Of a DNA stretch of 64,000 nucleotides, positions 10,012 to 18,034 are shown in pieces. This stretch comes from Halomonas salinarum (GTDB taxonomy: Bacteria; Pseudomonadota; Gammaproteobacteria; Pseudomonadales; Halomonadaceae): the NCBI RefSeq assembly GCF_012062845.1, contig NZ_WWNB01000013.1, positions 1-64,000 of the forward strand, written 5' to 3'. Position 1 is the stretch's first letter; every line of letters begins with the position of its first letter. The translations under genes were made by a program, and so were the position numbers. The notes under the pieces are model-generated. The model worked only from the letters and a program-made list of their open reading frames with translations. It did not search any database and was not told the origin of the DNA.

Positions 10012-11202
10012 TCAGGGCGCGTATTCGACCTCGACATCGTAATCATCGTCGTCGAAATCATCATCATCGTCGTCGCCGAAGGTCTTGCGCTTGCGGCCCA
10101 GTCGCGCCTCGGTGCGCGCGACTGACTCGCGCTCCATGCGCTCGCGCATCTCGCGCTCGTGTTCGGCAACGGCCTCGTCTTCATTCTCGAGGCGACGCTG
10201 TTCGGTCAGCCAGCGATACACCGCTTGCACCAGCGGGTCACAGCCATCGCTTGAGATGGCCGAGACACGGAACACCGGCCCCTGCCAGCCAAGACGCTCG
10301 ACGATGGCATTGGCCACGGTCTCGCGCTCGTCTTCGGGCAGCAGGTCGAACTTGTTGAGCACCAGCCAGCGCGGCCGTTCGGAGAGCGCCTGGGAGAAGG
10401 TCTCGAGCTCATGCACGATCGCCTCGGCGGACTCGACCGGGTCGGTCTCGTCGAACGGTGCCACATCGACCACATGCAAAAGCAGCCGAGTGCGCGTCAA
10501 ATGCTTGAGGAAGCGCAGCCCCAGACCCGCCCCGTCGGAGGCGCCCTCGATCAGCCCCGGCACATCGGCCATCACGAAATGCTGATGCTGGCCGAGCTTC
10601 ACGACCCCGAGATTCGGCACCAGGGTCGTGAACGGGTAGTTGGCGACCTTGGGTTTGGCCGCCGACACCGCGCGGATCAGCGTCGACTTGCCGGCGTTGG
10701 GCATGCCCAGCAGACCTACATCCGCCATCACCTTCATTTCCAGGCGCAGATTGCGACGCTCGCCATCGGTGCCCGGCGTGGTGCGGCGCGGCGCCCGGTT
10801 GGTCGACGACTTGAAATGGATGTTACCCAGCCCGCGTCGACCACCCTGAGCCACCAGCACTACCTGACCGATCTCGGTGACGTCGGCGATCACCTCGAGG
10901 GTATCCTCGTCGATCACCGTCGTGCCTACCGGCACCTTGACGTGCAGGTCCTCGCCGGCGCGGCCACTCATCTGCCGCCCCTGTCCGGGCCGACCGTTCT
11001 CGGACTTGTAGAAGCGCTGGTACTTGAAGTCGATCAGGGTATTGAGGGAATCGTCACCGATCAGGTAGACACAACCACCATGACCGCCATCGCCGCCATC
11101 CGGGCCACCCTTGGGCACGTACTTCTCGCGCCGGAAGCTCAGGCAGCCGTTGCCGCCGTTGCCGGCTTCAACGATGATCGAGGCTTCGTCGAGGAACTGC
11201 AT
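10012..11202 (-). CDS. cgtA: Obg-family GTPase CgtA
   Basis: Ribosome-associated GTPase in large-subunit maturation and stress control. The 396-residue protein has the glycine-rich Obg fold (residues 1-158, opening [15 protein letters not shown]) and the G domain with [18 protein letters not shown] and NKFDLL. A charged C-terminal tail ends in a run of Asp residues ([11 protein letters not shown]) and is more acidic than in E. coli, a common trait in halophiles. It lies downstream of rpmA, as in most proteobacteria, but a terminator (11241-11270) separates them. Confidence 0.97.
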   Translation of the reverse strand: MQFLDEASIIVEAGNGGNGCLSFRREKYVPKGGPDGGDGGHGGCVYLIGDDSLNTLIDFKYQRFYKSENGRPGQGRQMSGRAGEDLHVKVPVGTTVIDEDTLEVIADVTEIGQVVLVAQGGRRGLGNIHFKSSTNRAPRRTTPGTDGERRNLRLEMKVMADVGLLGMPNAGKSTLIRAVSAAKPKVANYPFTTLVPNLGVVKLGQHQHFVMADVPGLIEGASDGAGLGLRFLKHLTRTRLLLHVVDVAPFDETDPVESAEAIVHELETFSQALSERPRWLVLNKFDLLPEDERETVANAIVERLGWQGPVFRVSAISSDGCDPLVQAVYRWLTEQRRLENEDEAVAEHEREMRERMERESVARTEARLGRKRKTFGDDDDDDFDDDDYDVEVEYAP

Positions 11203-11240
11203 CTGTCACTCTCCTGACGGGATATTACCGTCATGATACG

Positions 11241-11270
11241 AAAAGGCCCCGCCGGGGCGGGGCCTTTTTT
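11241..11270 (-). terminator. Rho-independent terminator between rpmA and cgtA
   Basis: An 11-bp stem (AAAAGGCCCCG / CGGGGCCTTTT) with a six-base loop and A/T flanks lies 20 bp past the rpmA stop. It should reduce rplU-rpmA read-through into cgtA-proB and may be bidirectional. Confidence 0.8.
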
Positions 11271-11289
11271 ACTGCAGGTTCGCGGCGTC

Positions 11290-11547
11290 TCAGGCAGAGA
11301 CGACAGTCACGAACTTGCGGTTCTTCGGGCCCTTGGTCTCGAACTTGACCACACCTTCGTCCAGAGCGAAGAGGGTGTGATCCTTGCCGATACCTACGCC
11401 GGTGCCGGCGTGGAACTTGGTGCCACGCTGACGCACGATGATGTTACCCGGTTCAGCAGCCTGGCCGCCGAACAGTTTCACACCAAGACGCTTGGATTCG
11501 GAATCGCGACCGTTGCGGGTAGAGCCCGCCGCCTTCTTATGTGCCAT
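11290..11547 (-). CDS. rpmA: 50S ribosomal protein L27
   Basis: An 85-residue bL27 opening [19 protein letters not shown], with a conserved N-terminal tail that reaches the peptidyl-transferase centre. AGGAGGTTTT precedes the ATG. It lies 34 bp after rplU, forming the standard rplU-rpmA pair. Confidence 0.99.
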   Translation of the reverse strand: MAHKKAAGSTRNGRDSESKRLGVKLFGGQAAEPGNIIVRQRGTKFHAGTGVGIGKDHTLFALDEGVVKFETKGPKNRKFVTVVSA

Positions 11548-11581
11548 TACGAAAACCTCCTGTTAAGGGGGACCGCTGCGC

Positions 11582-11893
11582 TTAGGCAGAGATACCGGTG
11601 ATCTTGACTTCAGTGAACCACTGACGGTGGCCCTGACGCTTCATGGAGTGCTTACGGCGACGGAACTTGATAATCGACACCTTATCGCCACGGCCATGAG
11701 AAACGACTTCTGCCGCCACTTTGGCACCCTCGACCAGCGGAGCGCCAACCTTGACGTCATCGCCATCGGCGACCATCAGCACTTCGTCAAACTGCAGGCT
11801 TTCGCCGGTGGCCACTTCCAGCTTCTCGAGCTTCAGGGTCTGGCCTTCCTGAACGCGGTACTGCTTGCCACCGCTCTTGATAACTGCGTACAT
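11582..11893 (-). CDS. rplU: 50S ribosomal protein L21
   Basis: A 103-residue bL21 beginning [17 protein letters not shown] and containing the basic [16 protein letters not shown] segment near the C-terminus. The start is set at MYAVIK, five codons inside the longest frame, matching the E. coli length exactly. The likely promoter at 12002-12030 gives a leader of about 100 nt. Confidence 0.98.
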   Translation of the reverse strand: MYAVIKSGGKQYRVQEGQTLKLEKLEVATGESLQFDEVLMVADGDDVKVGAPLVEGAKVAAEVVSHGRGDKVSIIKFRRRKHSMKRQGHRQWFTEVKITGISA

Positions 11894-12001
11894 AGCGTAT
11901 GTCTCCAAACACTCATCGGGTTGAGCTCTTCATCGGCCTGCGGCGAGTGGCGCCCCTTTTGGCAACCATCTGACAGGGAGCATGATGAGTCGGGGGGCGG
12001 G

Positions 12002-12030
12002 ATTATAATCGCCCGGCACGCGCCAAGCAA
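12002..12030 (-). promoter_or_regulatory. sigma-70 promoter for rplU-rpmA
   Basis: On the minus strand, -35 TTGCTT (12025-12030) and -10 TATAAT (12002-12007, perfect) are separated by 17 bp. It lies about 100 bp upstream of rplU in the divergent rplU/ispB spacer. Confidence 0.75.
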
Positions 12031-12061
12031 GTCAAGCCCCCTATCTCGCGCCGCGCCTCGC

Positions 12062-12090
12062 TTGACGCCCTTACAGGCGCCCCATAGCAT
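12062..12090 (+). promoter_or_regulatory. sigma-70 promoter for ispB
   Basis: TTGACG (12062-12067), a 17-bp spacer and TAGCAT (12085-12090) lie about 70 bp upstream of ispB. The two divergent promoters do not overlap. Confidence 0.6.
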
Positions 12091-12158
12091 AAGCGCCATC
12101 ATTCAAGCCGGCAGTGCCCACGAAGGCCGACTCCCACCTATATACAAGCAGCTAGCCC

Positions 12159-13133
12159 ATGCAGCCTACAGCGTCGCCTATTCATGCGGCGGTGGCCGAG
12201 GACTTCGCCGCCGTCAACCGCACCATCCTGGCCCAGCTGACCTCCCGGGTCCCGCTCGTCGAAGCCATCGGCAACTACATCATCGAAAGTGGCGGCAAGC
12301 GGTTGCGCCCGCTGCTGGTGCTGCTGGCCGCTCGCGCGCTCGACTACGACGGCGACCGCCATATCACCCTGGCGACGCTGATCGAGTTCATGCATACCTC
12401 GACGCTGCTGCATGACGATGTGGTCGATGAATCTCATCTGCGCCGCGGCAAGAAAACTGCCAACGATGCCTGGGGCAATGCCCCCTCGGTGCTGGTCGGC
12501 GACTTCCTCTATTCCCGCTCGTTCCAGATGATGGTCGACGTCGGCTCGATGCGGGTCATGGAAGTACTCTCAGCGGCCACCTGCACCATCGCCGAGGGCG
12601 AAGTGCTGCAGCTGACCAATATCGGCAACCCCGATATCGACGAAGCCGCCTACTTCGAGACCATCCAGGGCAAGACCGCCATGCTCTTCGAGGCCGCCAG
12701 CCACAGTGGCGCGATTCTCGCCGGCGCAACCGCCGAGCAGGAAGCCGCGCTGCAGCGCTTCGGCCGCTACCTGGGCCTTGCCTTTCAGCTGGTCGATGAC
12801 CTGCTCGACTACCAGGGCGACGCCAAGGCAATGGGCAAGAATGTCGGTGACGACCTGGCCGAGGGCAAGCCCACCCTGCCGCTGATACAGGCCATGGCCA
12901 AGGGCTCTCCCGAGCAGACCAAGCTGATTCGCCGGGCCATCCGCAAGGGCGGCCTTGATCATCTCGATGAGGTACTGGCCATCGTGCACGACACCGGCGC
13001 ACTCGAGTACACCCGTGAGCGTGCCGTTGCCATGGCAGACAAGGCCCTAGCCGAACTGGACGCCCTGTCGCCCAGCGTTTACCGAGACACCATGGCCGAA
13101 CTGACTCACCTGGCGGTCGACAGGCAGACCTGA
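12159..13133 (+). CDS. ispB: octaprenyl-diphosphate synthase
   Basis: Trans-polyprenyl synthase making the ubiquinone side chain from FPP and IPP. The 324-residue protein shows GGKRLRPLLVLL, the first Asp-rich motif LLHDDVVDES, the second LVDDLLDYQGD, and KNVGDDLAEGKPTLPL. The length is normal for the family. Its place divergent from rplU is the classical gammaproteobacterial arrangement. Side-chain length cannot be read from sequence with certainty; Halomonas typically makes Q-9. Confidence 0.95.
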   Translation: MQPTASPIHAAVAEDFAAVNRTILAQLTSRVPLVEAIGNYIIESGGKRLRPLLVLLAARALDYDGDRHITLATLIEFMHTSTLLHDDVVDESHLRRGKKTANDAWGNAPSVLVGDFLYSRSFQMMVDVGSMRVMEVLSAATCTIAEGEVLQLTNIGNPDIDEAAYFETIQGKTAMLFEAASHSGAILAGATAEQEAALQRFGRYLGLAFQLVDDLLDYQGDAKAMGKNVGDDLAEGKPTLPLIQAMAKGSPEQTKLIRRAIRKGGLDHLDEVLAIVHDTGALEYTRERAVAMADKALAELDALSPSVYRDTMAELTHLAVDRQT

Positions 13134-13178
13134 GCCTAAACGGACGATAGCTGGAAAAAAGCCAATCACAGGGAGGGC

Positions 13179-13206
13179 TTGCATCCCACCAATGGATCCG
13201 TATAAT
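13179..13206 (+). promoter_or_regulatory. sigma-70 promoter for tRNA-Pro
   Basis: TTGCAT (13179-13184), a 16-bp spacer and a perfect TATAAT (13201-13206) are followed by a GC-containing discriminator, the pattern of growth-rate-controlled stable RNA promoters. The mature tRNA begins 31 bp downstream. Confidence 0.75.
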
Positions 13207-13237
13207 GCGTCTCCGTTGGGTCGCAAGCCCAGCGCAT

Positions 13238-13314
13238 CGGAGTATAGCTCAGCTTGGTAGAGCGCTGCCTTCGGGAGGCAGAGGTCGTAGGTTCGAATCC
13301 TGCTACTCCGACCA
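13238..13314 (+). tRNA. tRNA-Pro (anticodon CGG)
   Basis: A 77-nt cloverleaf: acceptor CGGAGTA paired with TACTCCG, the D arm with TTGGTAGAG, and an anticodon stem CTGCC/GGCAG around loop TTCGGGA. That gives anticodon CGG. The T arm contains GGTTCGAATCC. An encoded 3' discriminator A and CCA follow the acceptor stem. It reads CCG codons. Confidence 0.97.
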
Positions 13315-13325
13315 AAGAATTCAGT

Positions 13326-13365
13326 AAAAACGGCCACTTAGCTCCTCGGAGCGTTGGCCGTTTTT
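13326..13365 (+). terminator. terminator downstream of tRNA-Pro
   Basis: An 11-bp stem (AAAAACGGCCA / TGGCCGTTTTT), with an 18-base loop that can itself fold (GCTCC/GGAGC), begins 12 bp after the tRNA and ends in T residues. Confidence 0.85.
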
Positions 13366-13994
13366 CGTTTGGCTCACCTCTAGGTGACATATAGGTGACA
13401 GGCGACGGAACCGAACATACTGGCTCTCGCTTGCCGAAACCATTCCTCCAGGGCCACTACCCAATATGGCGAGACGCCCTGTGCATGCCCGAAAAACTGA
13501 GCTAGCCATCACGCGGCGATGCCGCCCGGGGTGCAGTTGCCTGCGGCTGAAGAACCCCTCCCTACTAGCATCGGGTGCGCGCTAACTAAGATATCCAGAT
13601 CCATCAGCCCATCCTCACTCAGTTTGAGGGAGGTCGATCCAGCACCACCCCGAAAGATGCATCGTCTCACCATTGCCGAATGCGTCCATAAACCGCCCTC
13701 CACATGACCATACCGCCTCGGGAGATCGCACTACTTGGCTCCGGAGCACAAAATCCAAAATAATCCTGCTCAGCACCTAGCTGCCATCGAGGAGCGGATG
13801 TCCCATTGCCTGAAAAAGTAATGGAACGATATCAACGATCATTTGCCAACTTACGCTGGAGATTTCGTAGCATTCTGCCATACGTCACTTATGCAGTTGC
13901 GGCATACAGCACCATCAGCGAATCAGGCTTTAAGGAAAATAACCTAGCAGGAAAATATATGGGAAGTTGCCGAAATCTTCGAAAAATGACTAAT
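13366..13994. other. no convincing gene (accessory spacer after tRNA-Pro)
   Basis: About 630 bp. It begins with a short direct repeat of TAGGTGACA (near 13382 and 13392). Open frames here (for example minus 13509-13703 and plus 13806-14042) lack ribosome-binding sites or recognisable similarity. Base composition drifts from GC-rich to AT-rich toward 13900. It looks like eroded DNA between the tRNA and the AT-rich gene pair. No integrase fragment was recognised. Confidence 0.6.
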
Positions 13995-14942
13995 TCAAGA
14001 GACTCTGCATTTAGCTCGAAATCCTCTCAAGCGCACACTTGACTCAGCTCTATCACCCGACCTGGTGTTGTAAACTTTATGACCACATGGGCAGGATTTA
14101 TTAATAAAACTCTCCTTAAAAAAATCTCGATCAAACTCCCTGACGTAAGTTATTCGACTGCTCGGCAACACCACATCAAAGCTGTAATTCTGATGCGCCT
14201 CCCCATTCCTCTGAGCATCAATGTGATGAGTATAGTCTGTGGTTATATGTAACTGGAGATGATCATCACAAAGGTGTCCAGTAAAATAAGGGAGAACTCT
14301 TACGTAGCTTTCCGTCTTAGCTGATGCAGGATCGGGCATGGCTGCGACATTGCCAATCACAACTTTTTGACTTTCCATGACAAACATGCATAAACCACTC
14401 TGCACCTGGAGCATACTATTTAGAAAAAGCTCCTCAATATGATCATCTTTGATCATTTGTCTAGCAGAGTAAACCGTATATAAGTAGCTATACCAGTGTA
14501 GCTTCTGCACAACCAAATAAGCCGTCTGATAAAGACATCCTTGCAATTTATTTTGAGACACCTTAGCAACCCTGGACTTAACAGGGGAGTCGCTCATCAT
14601 AAATTCATTGTATGCAAGCAAGGCTTTATTGAAGACAAAAATAGAGATAGCTACAACAAAGGTTATGGCTGCCGAAGTTAAACTCACAAGGCTTTCTGCG
14701 CTTTCTTTTTTATCTTGGACCAACGCTGGGTCATTGCTTTGCACCAAGGCAGGATCGTAAACCCACCAAAAGCAAAAAAGATAAACTGGCATAAATATTA
14801 TTAGGCCAGCAATCGCGCTATTAAGCGTGAGTTGCTGGCCATTTGACTTTATAGCAGACCTTTTAAGAGAAGGAGTGGACTTACATGTTATATAGCCGGA
14901 CACCAATATAACCAGAACCGGCAGGAATTTAATTCCTGTCAT
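13995..14942 (-). CDS. unknown membrane protein, second gene of an AT-rich pair
   Basis: A 315-residue protein that I do not recognise. Three hydrophobic segments are visible: about residues 5-20 (FLPVLVILVSGYI), 42-65 (a Trp/Phe-rich helix with FMPVYLFCFWW) and 86-112 (SAAITFVVAISIFVF). A polar domain of about 200 residues follows, with a late SCPCGHKVY segment. Its ATG overlaps the stop of the upstream 60-residue gene by 4 nt, so the two are almost certainly translated together. Codon use and composition are far more AT-rich than in flanking core genes, indicating recent acquisition. A membrane effector with a soluble sensor domain is one possibility, but nothing in the sequence proves a function. 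Confidence 0.8.
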   Translation of the reverse strand: MTGIKFLPVLVILVSGYITCKSTPSLKRSAIKSNGQQLTLNSAIAGLIIFMPVYLFCFWWVYDPALVQSNDPALVQDKKESAESLVSLTSAAITFVVAISIFVFNKALLAYNEFMMSDSPVKSRVAKVSQNKLQGCLYQTAYLVVQKLHWYSYLYTVYSARQMIKDDHIEELFLNSMLQVQSGLCMFVMESQKVVIGNVAAMPDPASAKTESYVRVLPYFTGHLCDDHLQLHITTDYTHHIDAQRNGEAHQNYSFDVVLPSSRITYVREFDRDFFKESFINKSCPCGHKVYNTRSGDRAESSVRLRGFRAKCRVS

Positions 14943-15121
14943 TTGACTCTCATACGGTCTTTCCTAAAAGACTTCTTCAGCACTTTTATGTTATCACCAA
15001 CTTTTTCTGATTTTATCAGTTTTTCAGAATCTACTGAAGCAGCTCCATAGCCAGAAACCTTCATACTGCGAAGGTGGCCGCTTTTCTTAGCGTCCATAAA
15101 CGCTTGAAAACTGGTTGTCAT
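14939..15121 (-). CDS. unknown small basic protein, first gene of an AT-rich pair
   Basis: A 60-residue protein starting MTTSFQAFMDAKKSG with a Lys/Arg-rich C-terminus (KKSFRKDRMRVK). No signal peptide or membrane helix is present. The start is fixed by GGAGG eight bases upstream; a longer frame from 15136 has no site. It overlaps the membrane-protein gene by 4 nt (ATGA). A promoter (15174-15201) and an inverted repeat covering the ribosome-binding site (15126-15143) precede it. The architecture of a small basic first gene, coupling and a possible self-controlled leader recalls toxin-antitoxin or defence operons, but no family is recognised. Confidence 0.75.
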   Translation of the reverse strand: MTTSFQAFMDAKKSGHLRSMKVSGYGAASVDSEKLIKSEKVGDNIKVLKKSFRKDRMRVK

Positions 15122-15125
15122 AGCT

Positions 15126-15143
15126 ACAACCTCCACAGGTTGT
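15126..15143 (-). promoter_or_regulatory. inverted repeat covering the Shine-Dalgarno of the small gene
   Basis: Arms ACAACCT (15126-15132) and AGGTTGT (15137-15143) are perfect, with four bases between them. On the transcript the GGAGG site (complement of 15131-15135) lies partly in an arm and partly in the loop, so folding would hide it. It could equally be a DNA operator. Confidence 0.55.
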
Positions 15144-15173
15144 TAACAGCTTATTCACTAACGACGAATCATC

Positions 15174-15201
15174 ATTCTAGCAAAACAACTGCACCTGCGA
15201 A
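15174..15201 (-). promoter_or_regulatory. putative promoter of the AT-rich gene pair
   Basis: On the minus strand, -35 TTCGCA (15196-15201), a 16-bp spacer and -10 TAGAAT (15174-15179) predict a leader of about 45 nt. The -35 is weak. The DNA from here to about 15400 is AT-rich and otherwise featureless. Confidence 0.45.
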
Positions 15202-15412
15202 CCCCAGAAGACAAAGATCAGTGGTTTTCTTGACTTCGTAAGAAAGAGGTAAGCATCAACCTTGTCCACACCTCTACTTCGCCAAGCACAACATTTTGTG
15301 CCTTACAGAAGGAAATAGCACTATATATTCACTTTCAGTTACTCCCCCTCAAGCTCAGTCTAGCCCTCTGGCTCAGTAGGTGGGCAAGCTCCAAGACAGT
15401 GGCCATACCTAT

Positions 15413-15577
15413 TCATGACGCGCCCCACTGGGCAGGCCGGAGCAGGAGCTGCTGGCCTGTCGGACACACTCGGCGGCTGCGGTGGCCATGGTGCTGCCCT
15501 TGGCTCATCAACCGGCCGGCCTCGACGCTCACTATCAGCCGGGTGGACTTAGCGAACCGCCTGGGATTCCTGCTCAT
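15413..15577 (-). pseudogene. short coupled ORF, probably a gene remnant
   Basis: A 54-codon frame beginning MSRNPRRFAKSTRLIVSVEA. Its ATG overlaps the TGA of the broken gene upstream (ATGA), which suggests a genuine former operon. The first ~25 residues look protein-like; the rest is His/Arg/Gln-rich without character, so the frame has probably decayed. No family is recognised. Confidence 0.4.
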
Positions 15578-16151
15578 CGTTCGTCCTCCTCTCCGTTGTC
15601 GTATGACAGGTCGATAGCGGGCGGCGCTAGGTCAAGCTCCGGCAGGCTGTCCAAGTCGATGGCCGGCAGCGTCTCCAGTTCAATGCCCTTTTCTAGCCGG
15701 GAAGAATCATCATTGCTGCCCTCCCGTAGCCGCAGGTACGCGTCCTGGGCGGCCTTCGACGGGCGGGCCTTGGAGTAAATGGTGTAGTACCTCTCAGAAT
15801 TACATTAGCGGCTCGCCGACCGGCATTAGCCTTGCAGTGCAGCGACGGCTCGGCCTCGACTGCTGCCATCCAGGTGACCACATAGCGCTCGGCCACCGAG
15901 GCCATGGCCGGCTGAGTCATCAGCATCATGTACTTGGCCAGGTAGGACATGTCACACGCCTCAAGTGGGCATCGTGACGCTATCCACTCCAGGGCCTCAC
16001 TGAAGCTGCCCAGCGCCTCGTTCTGAGACATCACTTTGCTCAGCAACGCAGTGGCCTGTTTGCGCCCTGCGTGGGCACTCTCCGCATGTTCAAAGCAGTC
16101 GTCGATGGCCGCCACTAGGTCGGCACGCGACGTGCGGCTCATCGGGCGCAT
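15574..16151 (-). pseudogene. frameshifted gene of unknown function
   Basis: Two frames read as one protein-like sequence. The first runs from MRPMSRTSRADLV (16151) to about RRAANVILR near 15800. The second resumes as ERYYTIYSKARPSKAAQDAY and continues with acidic text ending YDNGEEDER at TGA 15574-15576. The frames differ by minus one, and the second is closed by a stop just upstream, so the break lies between about 15790 and 15816. No slippery heptamer is visible there, so mutation is more likely than programmed frameshifting. The N-terminus may also be lost, because the first frame stays open 24 codons upstream without an ATG. A phage- or plasmid-type origin is possible but unproven. Confidence 0.65.
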
Positions 16152-16223
16152 CAGGTCTTCCAGCGCCTTGGTTGGCAGCGCTTCCTCAAGAGGGGATGCA
16201 ATCGAGAACGGTGCTCGTAGGGG

Positions 16224-17396
16224 TTAAGAATCCCGATCCGCCCTCGCCTCGTCCCTGCCATATCGCCATCTCACAAGACGCTTGCGAATGACCTCGGCGC
16301 ATCCGCCTGCTAGCAGACCCCAGAACGGATCGATGACAGCGGTAAAACCTGCCGTTACGGCAATCACTGGCCAGCACGATGGTCTGCAGTCAATGAGACG
16401 CCTGGTGAACGCCAGCTGTCCCGCCGTTACAAACAGAAGAGCCCCCAGCCCCGCCCCTGGTATGGCCGCGAGAACGGTAAGGCCAAACCCACCCGGTAAC
16501 AGCGCGAATGCGATCAACGCCACGCCGATCAGGAGGGGAGCGCCGCCGCTTCGAGCGCCAAAGCGATAATGTGCCGCCAGGCCACCCGCACCATGACACA
16601 TCGGCAACGCCCCCAAGGGGGTCAGGAACAGATTCGCAAGACCGCTACTGATCGAGAGCCTTACCGGCGTTACATGGGCAGCCCGGTCGCCGAAATAATC
16701 ACCCGCGAGCAGGGCGGTGAGCAGAATGGCGTTGGTGAAGGTTAGCGAGAGTTGTGGCAGCACGAAAACCGACATTGCGCGTTCAATCTCGGCAAGCGAA
16801 GGCCAGGCGGGTAAGGCAACCAGCCCCGTTGGAAGTGTTCCGAAATCCAGTCCTGGCACGTCAAGTGCCTGGGCCAGTAGGGTCGCCGCTACCAACGCGA
16901 CCAGGGTGGCGGGATAGCGCGGTGATACCAGCAGGCCAGAAAGCAACGCCAGCGTCACCATGGCAATCAAGGGCGCCGATGCCATCAGATCCAGGCTCAT
17001 GTGAGCAAGGGCCAGCCCGAGCCCAAGCTGGAGGCCGGCAAGTACCGACTGCGGTACGAGGCGCGCTATTCGGTTGATCCCGCCCGTCCAGCCGAGAATC
17101 AGAAGGGTCACGCCGATAATGACGCCGCTAGCCGCAAGTCCACCGGGAGAGATCCCTGCGGTAAGCAGAGCGGCCGCTACCGCCTTCATCGGCTGCACCG
17201 GCACCGGGAGGCGGTAATAGACCGCTGAAGCGATATAAAAGACGGCAAACCCCAGCAAGACCGGGGCCGGAGCCAACCCGACCAGGGCGATCGTACCCAG
17301 CATCATCGGCAAGAGCGTGCCAATGTCGCCTAGCGCCCCGTTCACCTCACGCAGGGTGAAAACAAACCTCTCGCCCCTCATTCCAATGCTCACCAC
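16224..17396 (-). CDS. MOT1-type molybdate/sulfate transporter
   Basis: A 390-residue protein with about 10-12 membrane segments. Family marks are GALGDIGTLLP near residue 20, VQPMKAVAAALL, and MCHGAGGLAAHYRFGARSG near residue 275. This is the MFS_MOT1 family, related to SulP anion transporters but lacking the STAS domain. The frame begins with tandem GTG codons behind an AGGTAAG sequence; an ATG at 17381 (MRGERF) is an alternative start. No molybdenum-enzyme or molybdate-regulator gene is nearby, so the substrate is inferred from the family only. Confidence 0.85.
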   Translation of the reverse strand: MVSIGMRGERFVFTLREVNGALGDIGTLLPMMLGTIALVGLAPAPVLLGFAVFYIASAVYYRLPVPVQPMKAVAAALLTAGISPGGLAASGVIIGVTLLILGWTGGINRIARLVPQSVLAGLQLGLGLALAHMSLDLMASAPLIAMVTLALLSGLLVSPRYPATLVALVAATLLAQALDVPGLDFGTLPTGLVALPAWPSLAEIERAMSVFVLPQLSLTFTNAILLTALLAGDYFGDRAAHVTPVRLSISSGLANLFLTPLGALPMCHGAGGLAAHYRFGARSGGAPLLIGVALIAFALLPGGFGLTVLAAIPGAGLGALLFVTAGQLAFTRRLIDCRPSCWPVIAVTAGFTAVIDPFWGLLAGGCAEVIRKRLVRWRYGRDEARADRDS

Positions 17397-17524
17397 ATGT
17401 TCTTACCTGCAAGAAAGTCAGAACATCCGGATCTGCAGCGTTCGGACCGGCTGACCACGCTTAAGGTGTGCGTACCCTACCCGTTGACACCGAATGCTCA
17501 CTTCAATATGTAATAATATAGGCT

Positions 17525-17729
17525 TTACGGAAACGAGGATGATGTCGAAACCGACATGGTCGCCGTCGGCGTTAACTACGCCTACGCCAACAACACGACC
17601 TCCTCCCCAAACCAGGCACCGATGATCCATAACAACGACCTGCAGACCCGTCAGCTCTGTAACGAGGCGGGCAGTATCAAGCTCTCGCCTGATAACAGTT
17701 GGGCGACCTTTCTGATGCTCATGCCTTGA
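17525..17729 (+). pseudogene. porin-like fragment
   Basis: A frame of about 68 codons reads YGNEDDVETDMVAVGVNYAY and continues to TGA at 17727-17729. The first 25 residues resemble a beta-strand of Gram-negative porins with an acidic turn. Two TAA codons lie just upstream in frame and no start or signal peptide is present. The C-terminal portion does not end in the expected aromatic residue. It is best read as a degraded piece of an outer-membrane porin gene. Confidence 0.4.
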
Positions 17730-18034
17730 GCCACACTTACCTGGAGCGTCGCGCGTTCTGCGACGCAAGGTTCAGAATAAGATATGGAAACGACACCTTC
17801 CCGACATGGTCGGGTGTTGCACTCAGAATTTGAGGCCAAGGTCTGAAAAGCTCGCTTGCAGCGCAACGATCCGTGCACATCAGACCTTTACCTTGAGCAC
17901 TCGTCGTCACCTAGGCGTTGAAATCGCCCGCTTTGCCGCAAACAGGACTCCTCTGGTCGTTGTTGCACCCGTTCTCAAGGGCACTATGCTGGACTCTGAC
18001 AAAACAGATGATTACAACCACAAGGGATTTATCG
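17730..18034. other. spacer upstream of the TRAP operon
   Basis: This 305-bp spacer holds a short hairpin (CCCGAC/GTCGGG, 17800-17814) and a weak AAGGGA ribosome-binding site just before dctP. No clear sigma-70 or sigma-54 promoter was found, and no regulator gene adjoins the TRAP operon. Confidence 0.5.

Noticed and set aside
13047-13390. Minus-strand frames containing RIRTYDLCLPKAALYQAEL and GVAGFEPTTSASRRQRSTK
   Set aside because: These are translations of the reverse complement of tRNA-Pro, a well-known source of spurious hypothetical proteins.
15790-15816. Possible programmed frameshift in the unknown gene
   Set aside because: No slippery heptamer or following hairpin is visible, and the surroundings are eroded; a mutation is simpler.
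16254-17228. Plus-strand frames opposite the molybdate transporter
   Set aside because: They are antisense frames of a clear membrane-protein gene, with no domains or ribosome-binding sites.
17918-18034. Longer N-terminus for DctP
   Set aside because: The upstream 39 codons are not signal-like; the ATG at 18035 gives a proper signal peptide and has an AAGGGA site.
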